DNA of 5,290 nucleotides, from NCBI GenBank assembly GCA_027002755.1, contig JALWZI010000165.1, forward strand, positions 1 through 5,290. The letters run 5' to 3'. Positions 1 through 5,290 of the stretch are shown in pieces. The stretch's first letter is position 1; every line of letters begins with the position of its first letter. The translations under genes were made by a program, and so were the position numbers. Source of the stretch: Campylobacteraceae bacterium. GTDB lineage: Bacteria > Campylobacterota > Campylobacteria > Campylobacterales > Sulfurovaceae. The notes below the pieces were generated by a model, which had not been told where the DNA came from, ran no database searches, and saw only the letters and a list, made by a program, of their open reading frames with translations.

Positions 1-9
1 CATCTCCAT
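1..9 (-). CDS. Start of a divergent leftward gene (only the first codons visible)
   Basis: On the minus strand an AAGGAG ribosome-binding site (positions 20-15) is followed after 5 bases by ATG at 9-7, giving M-E-M before the window edge. A second in-frame ATG at 3-1 is 11 bases from the same site and is a less likely start. The AT-rich region behind it and the divergent arrangement support a real gene start. Nothing can be said about the product. Confidence 0.45.
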
Positions 10-78
10 AAAAACTCCTTTGAAAGTGAAATAGGATTTGGACAGAGTCTATTTTATCGACAGTATTGAAGTCGGATA

Positions 79-84
79 ATTATA
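79..84 (-). promoter_or_regulatory. Candidate -10 element for the divergent leftward gene
   Basis: The minus strand reads TATAAT here, a perfect -10 hexamer about 70 bases upstream of the leftward start codon. No good -35 is seen: about 17 bases upstream it reads TTAAAC. A second candidate is TAAAAT at 56-51. The region is AT-rich, so a chance match is quite possible. Confidence 0.3.
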
Positions 85-112
85 TGGAAGCGGATTGTGT
101 GGTTTAAATATA

Positions 113-118
113 TACAAT
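113..118 (+). promoter_or_regulatory. Weak candidate -10 element for the DUF89 gene
   Basis: TACAAT on the plus strand lies about 100 bases upstream of the DUF89 start codon, within an AT-rich run (103-118). There is no recognisable -35 at 16-18 bases. GATAAT at 75-80 is an alternative. The hexamer overlaps the palindrome CAATCGATTG at 115-124, so a protein bound there could affect initiation. Confidence 0.2.
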
Positions 119-150
119 CGATTGCTCCATAAATAAAAACCCTGATTTTC

Positions 151-174
151 CGATGCCTAAAAAAGAGGCAGTCG
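151..174 (+). other. Small hairpin in the leader of the DUF89 gene
   Basis: TGCCT (154-158) and AGGCA (166-170) pair around an A-rich 7-base loop. CGA (151-153) and TCG (172-174) extend the stem to 8 pairs if G171 bulges out. The sequence after it, AATTTT, is only a weak T-tract. It could be a leader RNA structure or the weak end of a transcript from upstream. It lies about 40 bases before the start codon. Confidence 0.3.
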
Positions 175-215
175 AATTTTGATAAACTTCAAGGAAAAAA
201 GGGAACCATAGAACC

Positions 216-1088
216 ATGTGGATGAAACCGGACTGCCTCGCCTGCCTCTACAACCAGATGCTCCGTCTGAGCAAGGCGATGCACTGTGACGATGCCTGTG
301 CCACACAGATCATGGAAGAGAGTGCCGCGCGGATCGCCCGGCTCAGGATGGAACAGACGCCTCCGGAAGCGGCGGCGATCCTCTATCCCGAAGCGGCGGC
401 GGTACGGGGGGTGGAGGACCCCTATGCGGAGATGAAGGCACTCTCTACGGAGCGGGCGGCATCGGCACTGCCCGCGGTCCGACACTCTGTCGCCGAGGCG
501 GAGGATCCGCTGGATGCCGCACTGCGGGCATCCGTTGTCGGCAATGTCATCGACTACGCTACCCAGGTCGCCTTCGAACTCGAGGAGGAGATCCGGACGA
601 TCTTCGGGGTCCCTTTTGCCATCGATCATAAGAAGAGGTTCCTGGACAAGCTCCGACAAGCCAGAAACCTGCTGGTGATCGGAGACAACGTTGGAGAGCA
701 CCTCTTCGACAAACTGATGATGGAGACCTTTCGCAAGCATCTTCCGGAACTTCGGATCCGCTTCATGGTCCGGGGACGGCCGATCATCAACGACGTCACG
801 TTGCGGGAGGCTCTGGAGGCGGGGATCGACCAGGTCGCGGAGATCGTCGACAGCGGGGTCGATACTCCGGGTTTTCTTTCGGAGCGGGCCTCCCGGGAAA
901 CGAGGAAGGTTTATGAAGAGGCCGACCTGATCCTGACCAAAGGGATGGGCAACTACGAATGCATGGAGTCCTGGGCCGATGCACGGGTGATGTTCCTTCT
1001 CAAGATCAAATGCGACGTGGTCGCCGGGAAGATCGGAAAAGAGGTCGGTGATCTGATCGCGATGATGCCGGAGGCAGGGGAGGGATGA
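216..1088 (+). CDS. DUF89 / ARMT1-like metal-dependent phosphatase
   Basis: This 290-residue cytoplasmic protein belongs to the DUF89 (ARMT1-like) family. Characterised members are divalent-metal-dependent phosphatases that act on sugar phosphates and damaged phosphometabolites. It has the small form found in archaea and bacteria (subfamily I), with an N-terminal CxxC (C7, C10) in the motif PDCLAC. Visible family signatures are GNVIDYA (109-115), the metal-site motif GDNVGE with D157-N158, a second acidic residue D193 in INDVT, DSGVDTPG (212-219), KGMGNYE (242-248) and LLKIKC (261-266), which supplies the conserved lysine. All expected active-site positions are present, so it should be active. 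Extra cysteines C24 and C28 follow the CxxC. The start at 216 has a purine-rich site (AGGGAA, 200-205) 10 bases upstream; Met3 (222) is an alternative. The true substrate cannot be read from the sequence. The link to the downstream protease gene is only adjacency. Confidence 0.9.
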   Translation: MWMKPDCLACLYNQMLRLSKAMHCDDACATQIMEESAARIARLRMEQTPPEAAAILYPEAAAVRGVEDPYAEMKALSTERAASALPAVRHSVAEAEDPLDAALRASVVGNVIDYATQVAFELEEEIRTIFGVPFAIDHKKRFLDKLRQARNLLVIGDNVGEHLFDKLMMETFRKHLPELRIRFMVRGRPIINDVTLREALEAGIDQVAEIVDSGVDTPGFLSERASRETRKVYEEADLILTKGMGNYECMESWADARVMFLLKIKCDVVAGKIGKEVGDLIAMMPEAGEG

Positions 1089-1093
1089 TTGCG

Positions 1094-1132
1094 CTTTCGA
1101 TCCCCATGTTTCCGAAAGACATTACCCTTTTT
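1094..1132 (+). terminator. Possible weak terminator after the DUF89 gene
   Basis: CTTTCG (1094-1099) and CGAAAG (1113-1118) form a perfect 6-bp inverted repeat with a 13-base loop, starting 5 bases after the DUF89 stop codon. Five T residues follow at 1128-1132, but 9 bases beyond the stem, so this is not a standard intrinsic terminator. Partial termination or a 3'-end-stabilising hairpin is possible. Confidence 0.3.
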
Positions 1133-1136
1133 CTGG

Positions 1137-1142
1137 TATAAA
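1137..1142 (+). promoter_or_regulatory. Candidate -10 element for the protease gene
   Basis: TATAAA lies 28 bases upstream of the protease start codon and is preceded by a T-rich stretch (1128-1134). No consensus -35 is seen at the right distance. If used, transcription would start about 20 bases before the ATG. The gene could instead be read from the DUF89 promoter, since the gap between the two genes is only 82 bp. Confidence 0.3.
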
Positions 1143-1170
1143 GTATTCCATCATCACCACGGGAGTCACC

Positions 1171-2610
1171 ATGCGAATTTTTCTGATTCTGTTTCTGGGC
1201 ATTTCTGTCATTCTCTCCGCCGGAACGCCGAGCGAGGAGCAGCTGCGTTCCGCCATCGTCAAGGTTTACACCGTCACCAAAAATCCCAACTACAGTGTCC
1301 CCTGGAGCAGCTCCATTCAGCAGGTCAGCGGTTCGGGCTCGGTGATCGAAGGGCAGCGGATCCTCACCAATGCCCATGTGGTCGCCAACCGTACCTTTAT
1401 CGAGGTGCAGCGCTACGGGGAGCGGCACCGCTATATCGCCCATGTGGAGGCGGTCTCCCATCAGCTGGATCTTGCCCTGCTTAAGGTGGACGATCCCCAT
1501 TTCTTCGATGGGATCACACCGCTGAAACTGGGGGATCTTCCCCAGATCGAACAGAGGGTCTCGGTCTACGGCTTCCCCATGGGCGGAGATACCCTGAGCG
1601 TGACGGCGGGGGTGGTCTCCCGGATCGAACATCAGCGCTATGTCCACAGCGGTGAGACCTTTCTGGCGATCCAGATCGATGCGGCGGTCAACCCGGGCAA
1701 CAGCGGCGGCCCGGCTATCAGCGACGGCCGTATCGTCGGTGTGGTGATGGAGGGGATCCAGAAAGCCCAGAGCATCAGCTATCTGGTCCCGACGGTCATG
1801 GTCCGGCATTTCCTGAAGGATCTCGAAGATGGACGGCTCGACGGCGTCCCGGCCTTCGCCGCGCTGACCCAGCCCATGGAGAACCCGGCGCTCAGGAGAC
1901 ACTATGGGCTTTCATCGGGGGAGGGTGGGGTCCTGGTGGACAAGATCATTCCCACCGGAGGTCTGGAGGGGCTGCTGCAGGCCGGAGATGTCATCACTGC
2001 CATCGACGGCCACAAGATCCAGGAGGATGCCACCGTTGCATTCCGTAACAATGAATTTACCAACTACGAATACTATGCCCAGCTTCATCAAATGGGTCAG
2101 GAGGTTCATCTGCAGCTTCTGCGGCAGGGGAAAAAGATGGAGCTGGATGTCCCTCTGTTGAAACAGGCCGACGACCTGTTGCTGGTGGGGACCTACCGCT
2201 ATGACCGGATGCCCCGCTATGTGATCCTGGGCGGGTATGTCTTCGCCCCGTTGACGCGGAATCTGGCGGTTCGGGTAGCCCGGAGCCGCATCGATCTCAT
2301 CCCCTATGTGGAGGATTTCGTGCACAAAGACCTCCGCGGGATCGTGCTGCTGCTGCGGGTCCTGCCCAGCGCCCTGAGCCGGGGGGATTACGGCCATGCC
2401 TTCTGGCCGATCCGGACGATCAACGGCGAAAAGATCGTCGACTTCGATGATTTCTATCACAAACTGACCGAGAGCAACAGCTCGACGGTCATCCTGAAGA
2501 ACAAAATGGGAGAGGAGGTGATTATCGATCGGCAGGAGGCCCTGAAGATGCAGCCGTCGATCCTCCGCCGCTACAACATCGAATATGACCGATCGGAGGA
2601 TCTGCGCTGA
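1171..2610 (+). CDS. Secreted Deg/HtrA-type serine protease with two PDZ-like domains
   Basis: This 479-residue protein is a trypsin-fold peptidase of family S1C (Deg/HtrA). A short signal peptide (1 to about 17: Arg2, a hydrophobic run, then SAG) predicts export to the periplasm. The protease domain (about 23-215) has a complete catalytic triad: His69 in TNAHVV, Asp100 in DLALLKVD and Ser178 in NPGNSGGPA. A PDZ domain follows (about 235-330, with GGVLVDKIIPTGGLEG and AGDVITAIDG). A second, divergent PDZ-like domain (about 335-465, with PRYVILGGYVFAPLT) resembles the PDZ_3 domain of plant Deg2/Deg9-type proteases more than the second PDZ of classic DegP. I see no cysteine, which fits an envelope protein. 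Family members degrade misfolded proteins and some also act as chaperones. The start is well supported: GGGAG at 1161-1165 is 5 bases before the ATG, and the signal peptide begins there. It is probably separate from the canonical HtrA of Campylobacter and Helicobacter, so no gene symbol is given. Confidence 0.93.
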   Translation: MRIFLILFLGISVILSAGTPSEEQLRSAIVKVYTVTKNPNYSVPWSSSIQQVSGSGSVIEGQRILTNAHVVANRTFIEVQRYGERHRYIAHVEAVSHQLDLALLKVDDPHFFDGITPLKLGDLPQIEQRVSVYGFPMGGDTLSVTAGVVSRIEHQRYVHSGETFLAIQIDAAVNPGNSGGPAISDGRIVGVVMEGIQKAQSISYLVPTVMVRHFLKDLEDGRLDGVPAFAALTQPMENPALRRHYGLSSGEGGVLVDKIIPTGGLEGLLQAGDVITAIDGHKIQEDATVAFRNNEFTNYEYYAQLHQMGQEVHLQLLRQGKKMELDVPLLKQADDLLLVGTYRYDRMPRYVILGGYVFAPLTRNLAVRVARSRIDLIPYVEDFVHKDLRGIVLLLRVLPSALSRGDYGHAFWPIRTINGEKIVDFDDFYHKLTESNSSTVILKNKMGEEVIIDRQEALKMQPSILRRYNIEYDRSEDLR

Positions 2611-2626
2611 GGAGTTATTTCTCCTC
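2609..2626. terminator. Hairpin spanning both convergent stop codons
   Basis: GAGGAG (2609-2614) and CTCCTC (2621-2626) form a perfect 6-bp stem with the 6-base loop TTATTT. The structure overlaps the end of the protease stop codon (TGA, 2608-2610) and contains the complementary-strand stop (TTA, 2615-2617). It would form in both transcripts. Neither side has a T-tract, so it is a weak candidate for bidirectional termination or 3'-end protection. Part of it also encodes the Glu-Glu-Lys tail of the minus-strand gene. Confidence 0.35.
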
Positions 2627-3736
2627 TTCGCCCAGGTTCCCTTCGGTACAGAGGATCACATCGGTGGTCTTGTCGTGCTGCTGGACACACTCGTTGGTGA
2701 CCTTCAGGTAATTGATCTCCTTCTCGAGGGAGTCGAGGATCGCATCACGCTTCTCTTTGAAATGGGCATAGTCGAAGTTCTCGGTCCGGTCGCCCAGCTC
2801 CTCGTCGATCCGGTTGACCGGTTCGATGCACTTTTTGGCTTCGGCACCGTTTTGGGCCTTGGCGATACACTCTTTGGCACCCTGGAGCGCCACCAACAGT
2901 TTGGGAAGCAGCCGCTTCTGCTTCTTCAAATAGCGCTCACCCAGGATATTGATCACCTTCTTCTCCTGCTCGGGGGTGAGGTTGGCATCTTCCTCTTCGG
3001 GGTTGATCCCGAGACTCTGCATCTTGGCCTGGAGGTCGCGGATCGAAGCGATGTAATCTTCGGTACGGGTCTCTGCAGCAGGATTGGACGTGTACTCTTC
3101 GTCGATGACCACCGGAAAATCGGGCAGCTTGAACTGCTCATCCGGGATGGGGCGCTCGAGAACCACCTGCACCGCTTTGCGTTCACTGTGAAAGCCCGGT
3201 GCGTCAATGGTGATGGAGAGGGGAATGCCCTTGTAGAAACAGATCTTCTGATCTTTGGCTTTCCAGAGTTCACAGGGGAAACCGGCCACTTCGCCGCTGC
3301 CGATCTTTCGTCCCTTCATCTCCTTGATGAGCTGGATGTTCTCGTGGGAGAGATCCTCCCCCTGGGCGATGGAGAGATCCAGGGACCGGTCCCGGGTCTT
3401 GTAGATCGTCTGATCGTCGTAGTCGACGGTATAGATGGTCCCGTGGTCCATCTTGGTGAGGGAGTGGATATCCCGGGTCTCGTTGAAGTCCCCTATCTGG
3501 GTCTCCGTGGCGTCCTCCTCCTTGAGCTCCCTCGCTCCCCACTGATCGAAGATGAGGCGGGCGATCCCGCTGGTATGGGTCCGGAATCCATTCTCCGATT
3601 TTCCCGTAATGTTGATATCGTAGAAGATCATGCCGGATTTCACCGGATAGCGTTTGAAGATCTTGCCGGCCTGGAGCAAACTGGTCCCTCCGAGCACAAC
3701 AGCGACTGCGATGGAGATAAAAATCCTCTGAGACAT
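2615..3736 (-). CDS. Secreted protein of unknown function with paired cysteines
   Basis: I do not recognise this 373-residue protein as a named family. Residues 1-23 form a clear signal peptide (Arg4, hydrophobic core, LLQA before Gly24), so it should be periplasmic or outer-membrane associated; there is no lipobox. Residues about 25-215 look beta-rich, with alternating short strands. The stretch 150-176 (GFPCELWKA, then KICFYKGIPLSI) resembles DUF4412/LolA-like envelope proteins, but that is only an impression. Residues about 222-350 are charged and look helical. There are six mature cysteines: C155 and C166, then two pairs with identical spacing, C290/C303 and C350/C363. These suggest disulfides in an oxidising compartment. 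The start is supported by AGGA (3747-3744) 7 bases upstream, a good promoter and the signal peptide. The gene converges on the protease with a 4-bp gap. A long open frame on the opposite strand is a codon-usage shadow. Confidence 0.85.
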   Translation of the reverse strand: MSQRIFISIAVAVVLGGTSLLQAGKIFKRYPVKSGMIFYDINITGKSENGFRTHTSGIARLIFDQWGARELKEEDATETQIGDFNETRDIHSLTKMDHGTIYTVDYDDQTIYKTRDRSLDLSIAQGEDLSHENIQLIKEMKGRKIGSGEVAGFPCELWKAKDQKICFYKGIPLSITIDAPGFHSERKAVQVVLERPIPDEQFKLPDFPVVIDEEYTSNPAAETRTEDYIASIRDLQAKMQSLGINPEEEDANLTPEQEKKVINILGERYLKKQKRLLPKLLVALQGAKECIAKAQNGAEAKKCIEPVNRIDEELGDRTENFDYAHFKEKRDAILDSLEKEINYLKVTNECVQQHDKTTDVILCTEGNLGEEEK

Positions 3737-3763
3737 GGGCGAATCCTAAACAAATTATTAATG

Positions 3764-3792
3764 ATTATAACACAAGTTGTTAACTCTATGAA
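3764..3792 (-). promoter_or_regulatory. Promoter for the secreted unknown protein
   Basis: On the minus strand, TTCATA (3792-3787) and a perfect TATAAT (3769-3764) are separated by 17 bases. TG one base before the -10 (TGTTATAAT) makes an extended -10 promoter. Transcription would start near 3757, leaving a leader of about 20 bases that carries the AGGA ribosome-binding site. The imperfect dyad ACAAGTTGT (3772-3780) sits in the spacer and could be an operator. Confidence 0.6.
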
Positions 3793-3828
3793 AACGATAC
3801 CGACATTTCAAGTCCCCAGTCTCTTTCC

Positions 3829-3857
3829 ATGACAGATTGAAAAGCTCACTGTATAAT
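3829..3857 (+). promoter_or_regulatory. Promoter for the UbiD-family decarboxylase gene
   Basis: ATGACA (3829-3834, five of six matches to the -35 consensus) and TATAAT (3852-3857, perfect -10) are separated by exactly 17 bases. Transcription should start near 3864, giving a leader of about 23 bases that consists mostly of the ribosome-binding site. This is the best promoter in the window and predicts steady housekeeping expression. Confidence 0.7.
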
Positions 3858-3886
3858 ATCGGCATCAGAATAGGGGAGGGAGTCTT

Positions 3887-5290
3887 ATGCGGAATCTGGT
3901 GGAGTGGCTGAAGCGGGAAGGGGGATTGCGGATCATCGAGGAGCCGCTGGATGTGGAGCTGGAGATCCCCCATGTGGCCTATCTGGAGGTGAAAAAGGGC
4001 GAAGCGTCCCGCCCGCTGCTCTTTACCCGTCCCGTCTGGCGGGCACGGGGGATTGAGTACGAGATGCCGGTGCTGATGAACCTCTACGCCAATCGGGAAC
4101 TGACCGAGAAGATCCTGGGACGCCATCCTGACGAAGTGGCCGTGGGAATCGAGGAGCTGATGAAGCTCAAACCTCCCAAAGGCTTGAAAGAGAAGCTGAA
4201 GATGCTTCCGAAACTGTTCGCGTTGAAGAACGTCTTTCCCAAGCGTCTGGGATTCCGGGGAGAGTGCCAGGAGATCGTCATTCCCTCCGAAGAGGTGGAT
4301 CTGGACCGTCTGCCGATCCTCAAGACCTGGCCCGAGGACGGCGGGCGTTTCATCACCATGGGACAGGTCTATACCCGCAGCCTGGACGGAACGATGCAGA
4401 ATCTGGGAATGTACCGCCTCCAGCAGTACGACAAGCGGCGTCTGGGGATGCACTGGCAGATCCACAAGGATGCCAGCCACTTCTTCGATCAGTATCGTGA
4501 TGCCGGGAAGAAGATGCCCGTGACCGTCTGTATCGGCGGTGATCCGCTCTATATCTGGTGCGGACAGGCTCCTATGCCCCATGGGATGTTCGAGCTGCTG
4601 CTCTACGGTTTCATCCGGGGCAGAAACGCTCAGCTGGTCAAGTCCCTCACCAACGACATCTATATTCCGAGGGATGTGGATCTCGTTATCGAGGGGATCG
4701 TGGATCCGGAAGCGATGGAGATCGAAGGGCCCTTCGGCGATCATACAGGCTACTATACGCTCCCCGAGCCCTTCCCGGTGATGGAGGTGGAGACCATCAC
4801 CATGAAAAAGGATCCCCTCTTCGCCGCCACGGTCGTCGGTAAGCCGCCGCTGGAGGACAAATACATGGGCTGGGCGACCGAGCGGATCTTTCTACCGATG
4901 CTCAAGCCGATGGCCCCCGATCTCATCGACTACAACATGCCGGAGAACGGGGTCTTTCACAACCTGATCCTGGCCAAGATGGAGGTGCATTACAAAGGCC
5001 ATGCCCAGCAGTTCATGCACGCCTTCTGGGGCGTGGGGCAGATGAGCTTTGTCAAGCATGCGATCTTTGTGGGCAAAGAGGCGCCCGATCTGGAGGATTA
5101 TCCCGCTTTGGCGAGGCATATCCTCGACCGGCTCGATCCGGCGAAGGTCCTGATCACCGAAGGGATCGTCGATCAGCTCGACCATGCCAGCCCCCAGACC
5201 CTGGTGGGCGGCAAGCTGGGGATCGACGCCACAGGGCCGGAGGTTCCCAAGGCTTATGAAGAGCTGCTCAGCGACCGGGAACTCCTGGAA
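3887..5290 (+). CDS. ubiD: UbiD-family menaquinone biosynthesis decarboxylase (MqnL-like), 3' end cut by the window
   Basis: The frame is open for 468 codons from ATG to the window edge with no stop, so the C-terminus is missing. UbiD enzymes use prenylated FMN made by UbiX to decarboxylate aromatic or unsaturated acids. The expected sites are present: N172, H193 (tentative) and E236 for the metal that holds the cofactor phosphate, and the catalytic set R177, E280 and D285 in EGPFGDHTGYY. Asp in the last position is usual for UbiD-like enzymes; Fdc1 has Glu. Sequences such as PMPHGMFELLLYGFIRG (230-246), DKYMGWATERIFLPML and HAFWGVGQMSFVKHA resemble the menaquinone decarboxylase of futalosine-pathway bacteria. 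The likely reaction is therefore removal of the carboxyl group of the (prenylated) dihydroxynaphthoate intermediate, in the cytoplasm or at the membrane. A role in ubiquinone synthesis is less likely in this lineage. The start is backed by a strong purine-rich site (AGGGGAGGGAG, 3872-3882) 4 bases upstream. UbiX is not in the window. Confidence 0.92.
   Translation, partial: MRNLVEWLKREGGLRIIEEPLDVELEIPHVAYLEVKKGEASRPLLFTRPVWRARGIEYEMPVLMNLYANRELTEKILGRHPDEVAVGIEELMKLKPPKGLKEKLKMLPKLFALKNVFPKRLGFRGECQEIVIPSEEVDLDRLPILKTWPEDGGRFITMGQVYTRSLDGTMQNLGMYRLQQYDKRRLGMHWQIHKDASHFFDQYRDAGKKMPVTVCIGGDPLYIWCGQAPMPHGMFELLLYGFIRGRNAQLVKSLTNDIYIPRDVDLVIEGIVDPEAMEIEGPFGDHTGYYTLPEPFPVMEVETITMKKDPLFAATVVGKPPLEDKYMGWATERIFLPMLKPMAPDLIDYNMPENGVFHNLILAKMEVHYKGHAQQFMHAFWGVGQMSFVKHAIFVGKEAPDLEDYPALARHILDRLDPAKVLITEGIVDQLDHASPQTLVGGKLGIDATGPEVPKAYEELLSDRELLE

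Noticed and set aside
1089..1484. 131-codon open frame on the plus strand overlapping the protease start
   Set aside because: It is out of frame with the protease, lacks a ribosome-binding site and has Arg/His/Cys-rich shadow composition.
1006..1902. 298-codon open frame on the minus strand
   Set aside because: It is antisense to the protease domain, which has an intact catalytic triad; the product has no recognisable features.
2585..3832. 415-codon open frame on the plus strand
   Set aside because: It lies opposite almost the whole minus-strand secreted protein gene. The minus-strand product has a signal peptide, a ribosome-binding site and a good promoter. The plus product is a low-complexity Leu/Gly/Asp-rich string typical of antisense frames in GC-rich genes.
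3837..3857. TTGAAA (3837-3842) as the -35 of the UbiD-gene promoter
   Set aside because: The spacer to TATAAT would be only 9 bases. ATGACA at 3829 gives the proper 17.
3758..4744. 328-codon open frame on the minus strand
   Set aside because: It is antisense to the clearly recognisable UbiD-family gene, begins in the divergent promoter region and is rich in His, Leu and Gln with no domain.
1..5290. Operon or defence-type system joining all genes
   Set aside because: Gene directions are mixed, spacers carry their own promoters, and the recognised products are metabolic or envelope housekeeping types with no nuclease, toxin, reverse transcriptase or repeat array.

Overview
The window looks like chromosomal DNA from a moderately GC-rich member of the Campylobacterota (Sulfurovum/Nitratifractor-like). 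The clues are the closing UbiD-family protein, which reads like the menaquinone decarboxylase of futalosine-pathway bacteria, a periplasmic Deg-type protease, and GC-rich genes separated by short AT-rich gaps. The lineage is inferred from protein style and not proven. There are no mobile elements, CRISPR arrays, tRNA or rRNA genes.

Layout: bases 1-9 are the first codons of a leftward gene whose body lies outside the window. Bases 10-215 are an AT-rich divergent intergenic region with a palindrome and a small hairpin. Next come a DUF89/ARMT1-like metal-dependent phosphatase (216-1088, +) and, after an 82-bp gap, a secreted Deg/HtrA serine protease with two PDZ-like domains (1171-2610, +). A secreted protein of unknown function lies tail to tail with the protease (2615-3736, -), with only 4 bp between the stop codons. 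A 150-bp divergent promoter region follows, holding one good sigma70-type promoter on each strand. The last gene is a UbiD-family decarboxylase (3887 to beyond 5290, +), cut by the window edge.

The genes do not form one obvious pathway. The DUF89 phosphatase (cytoplasmic metabolite repair) and the UbiD enzyme (cytoplasmic quinone synthesis) are housekeeping metabolic functions. The protease and the unknown protein both carry signal peptides and should act in the cell envelope. I see no clear undescribed multi-gene system. The least explained item is the 373-residue secreted protein, whose C-terminal half has two evenly spaced cysteine pairs (CX12C twice) on predicted helices.
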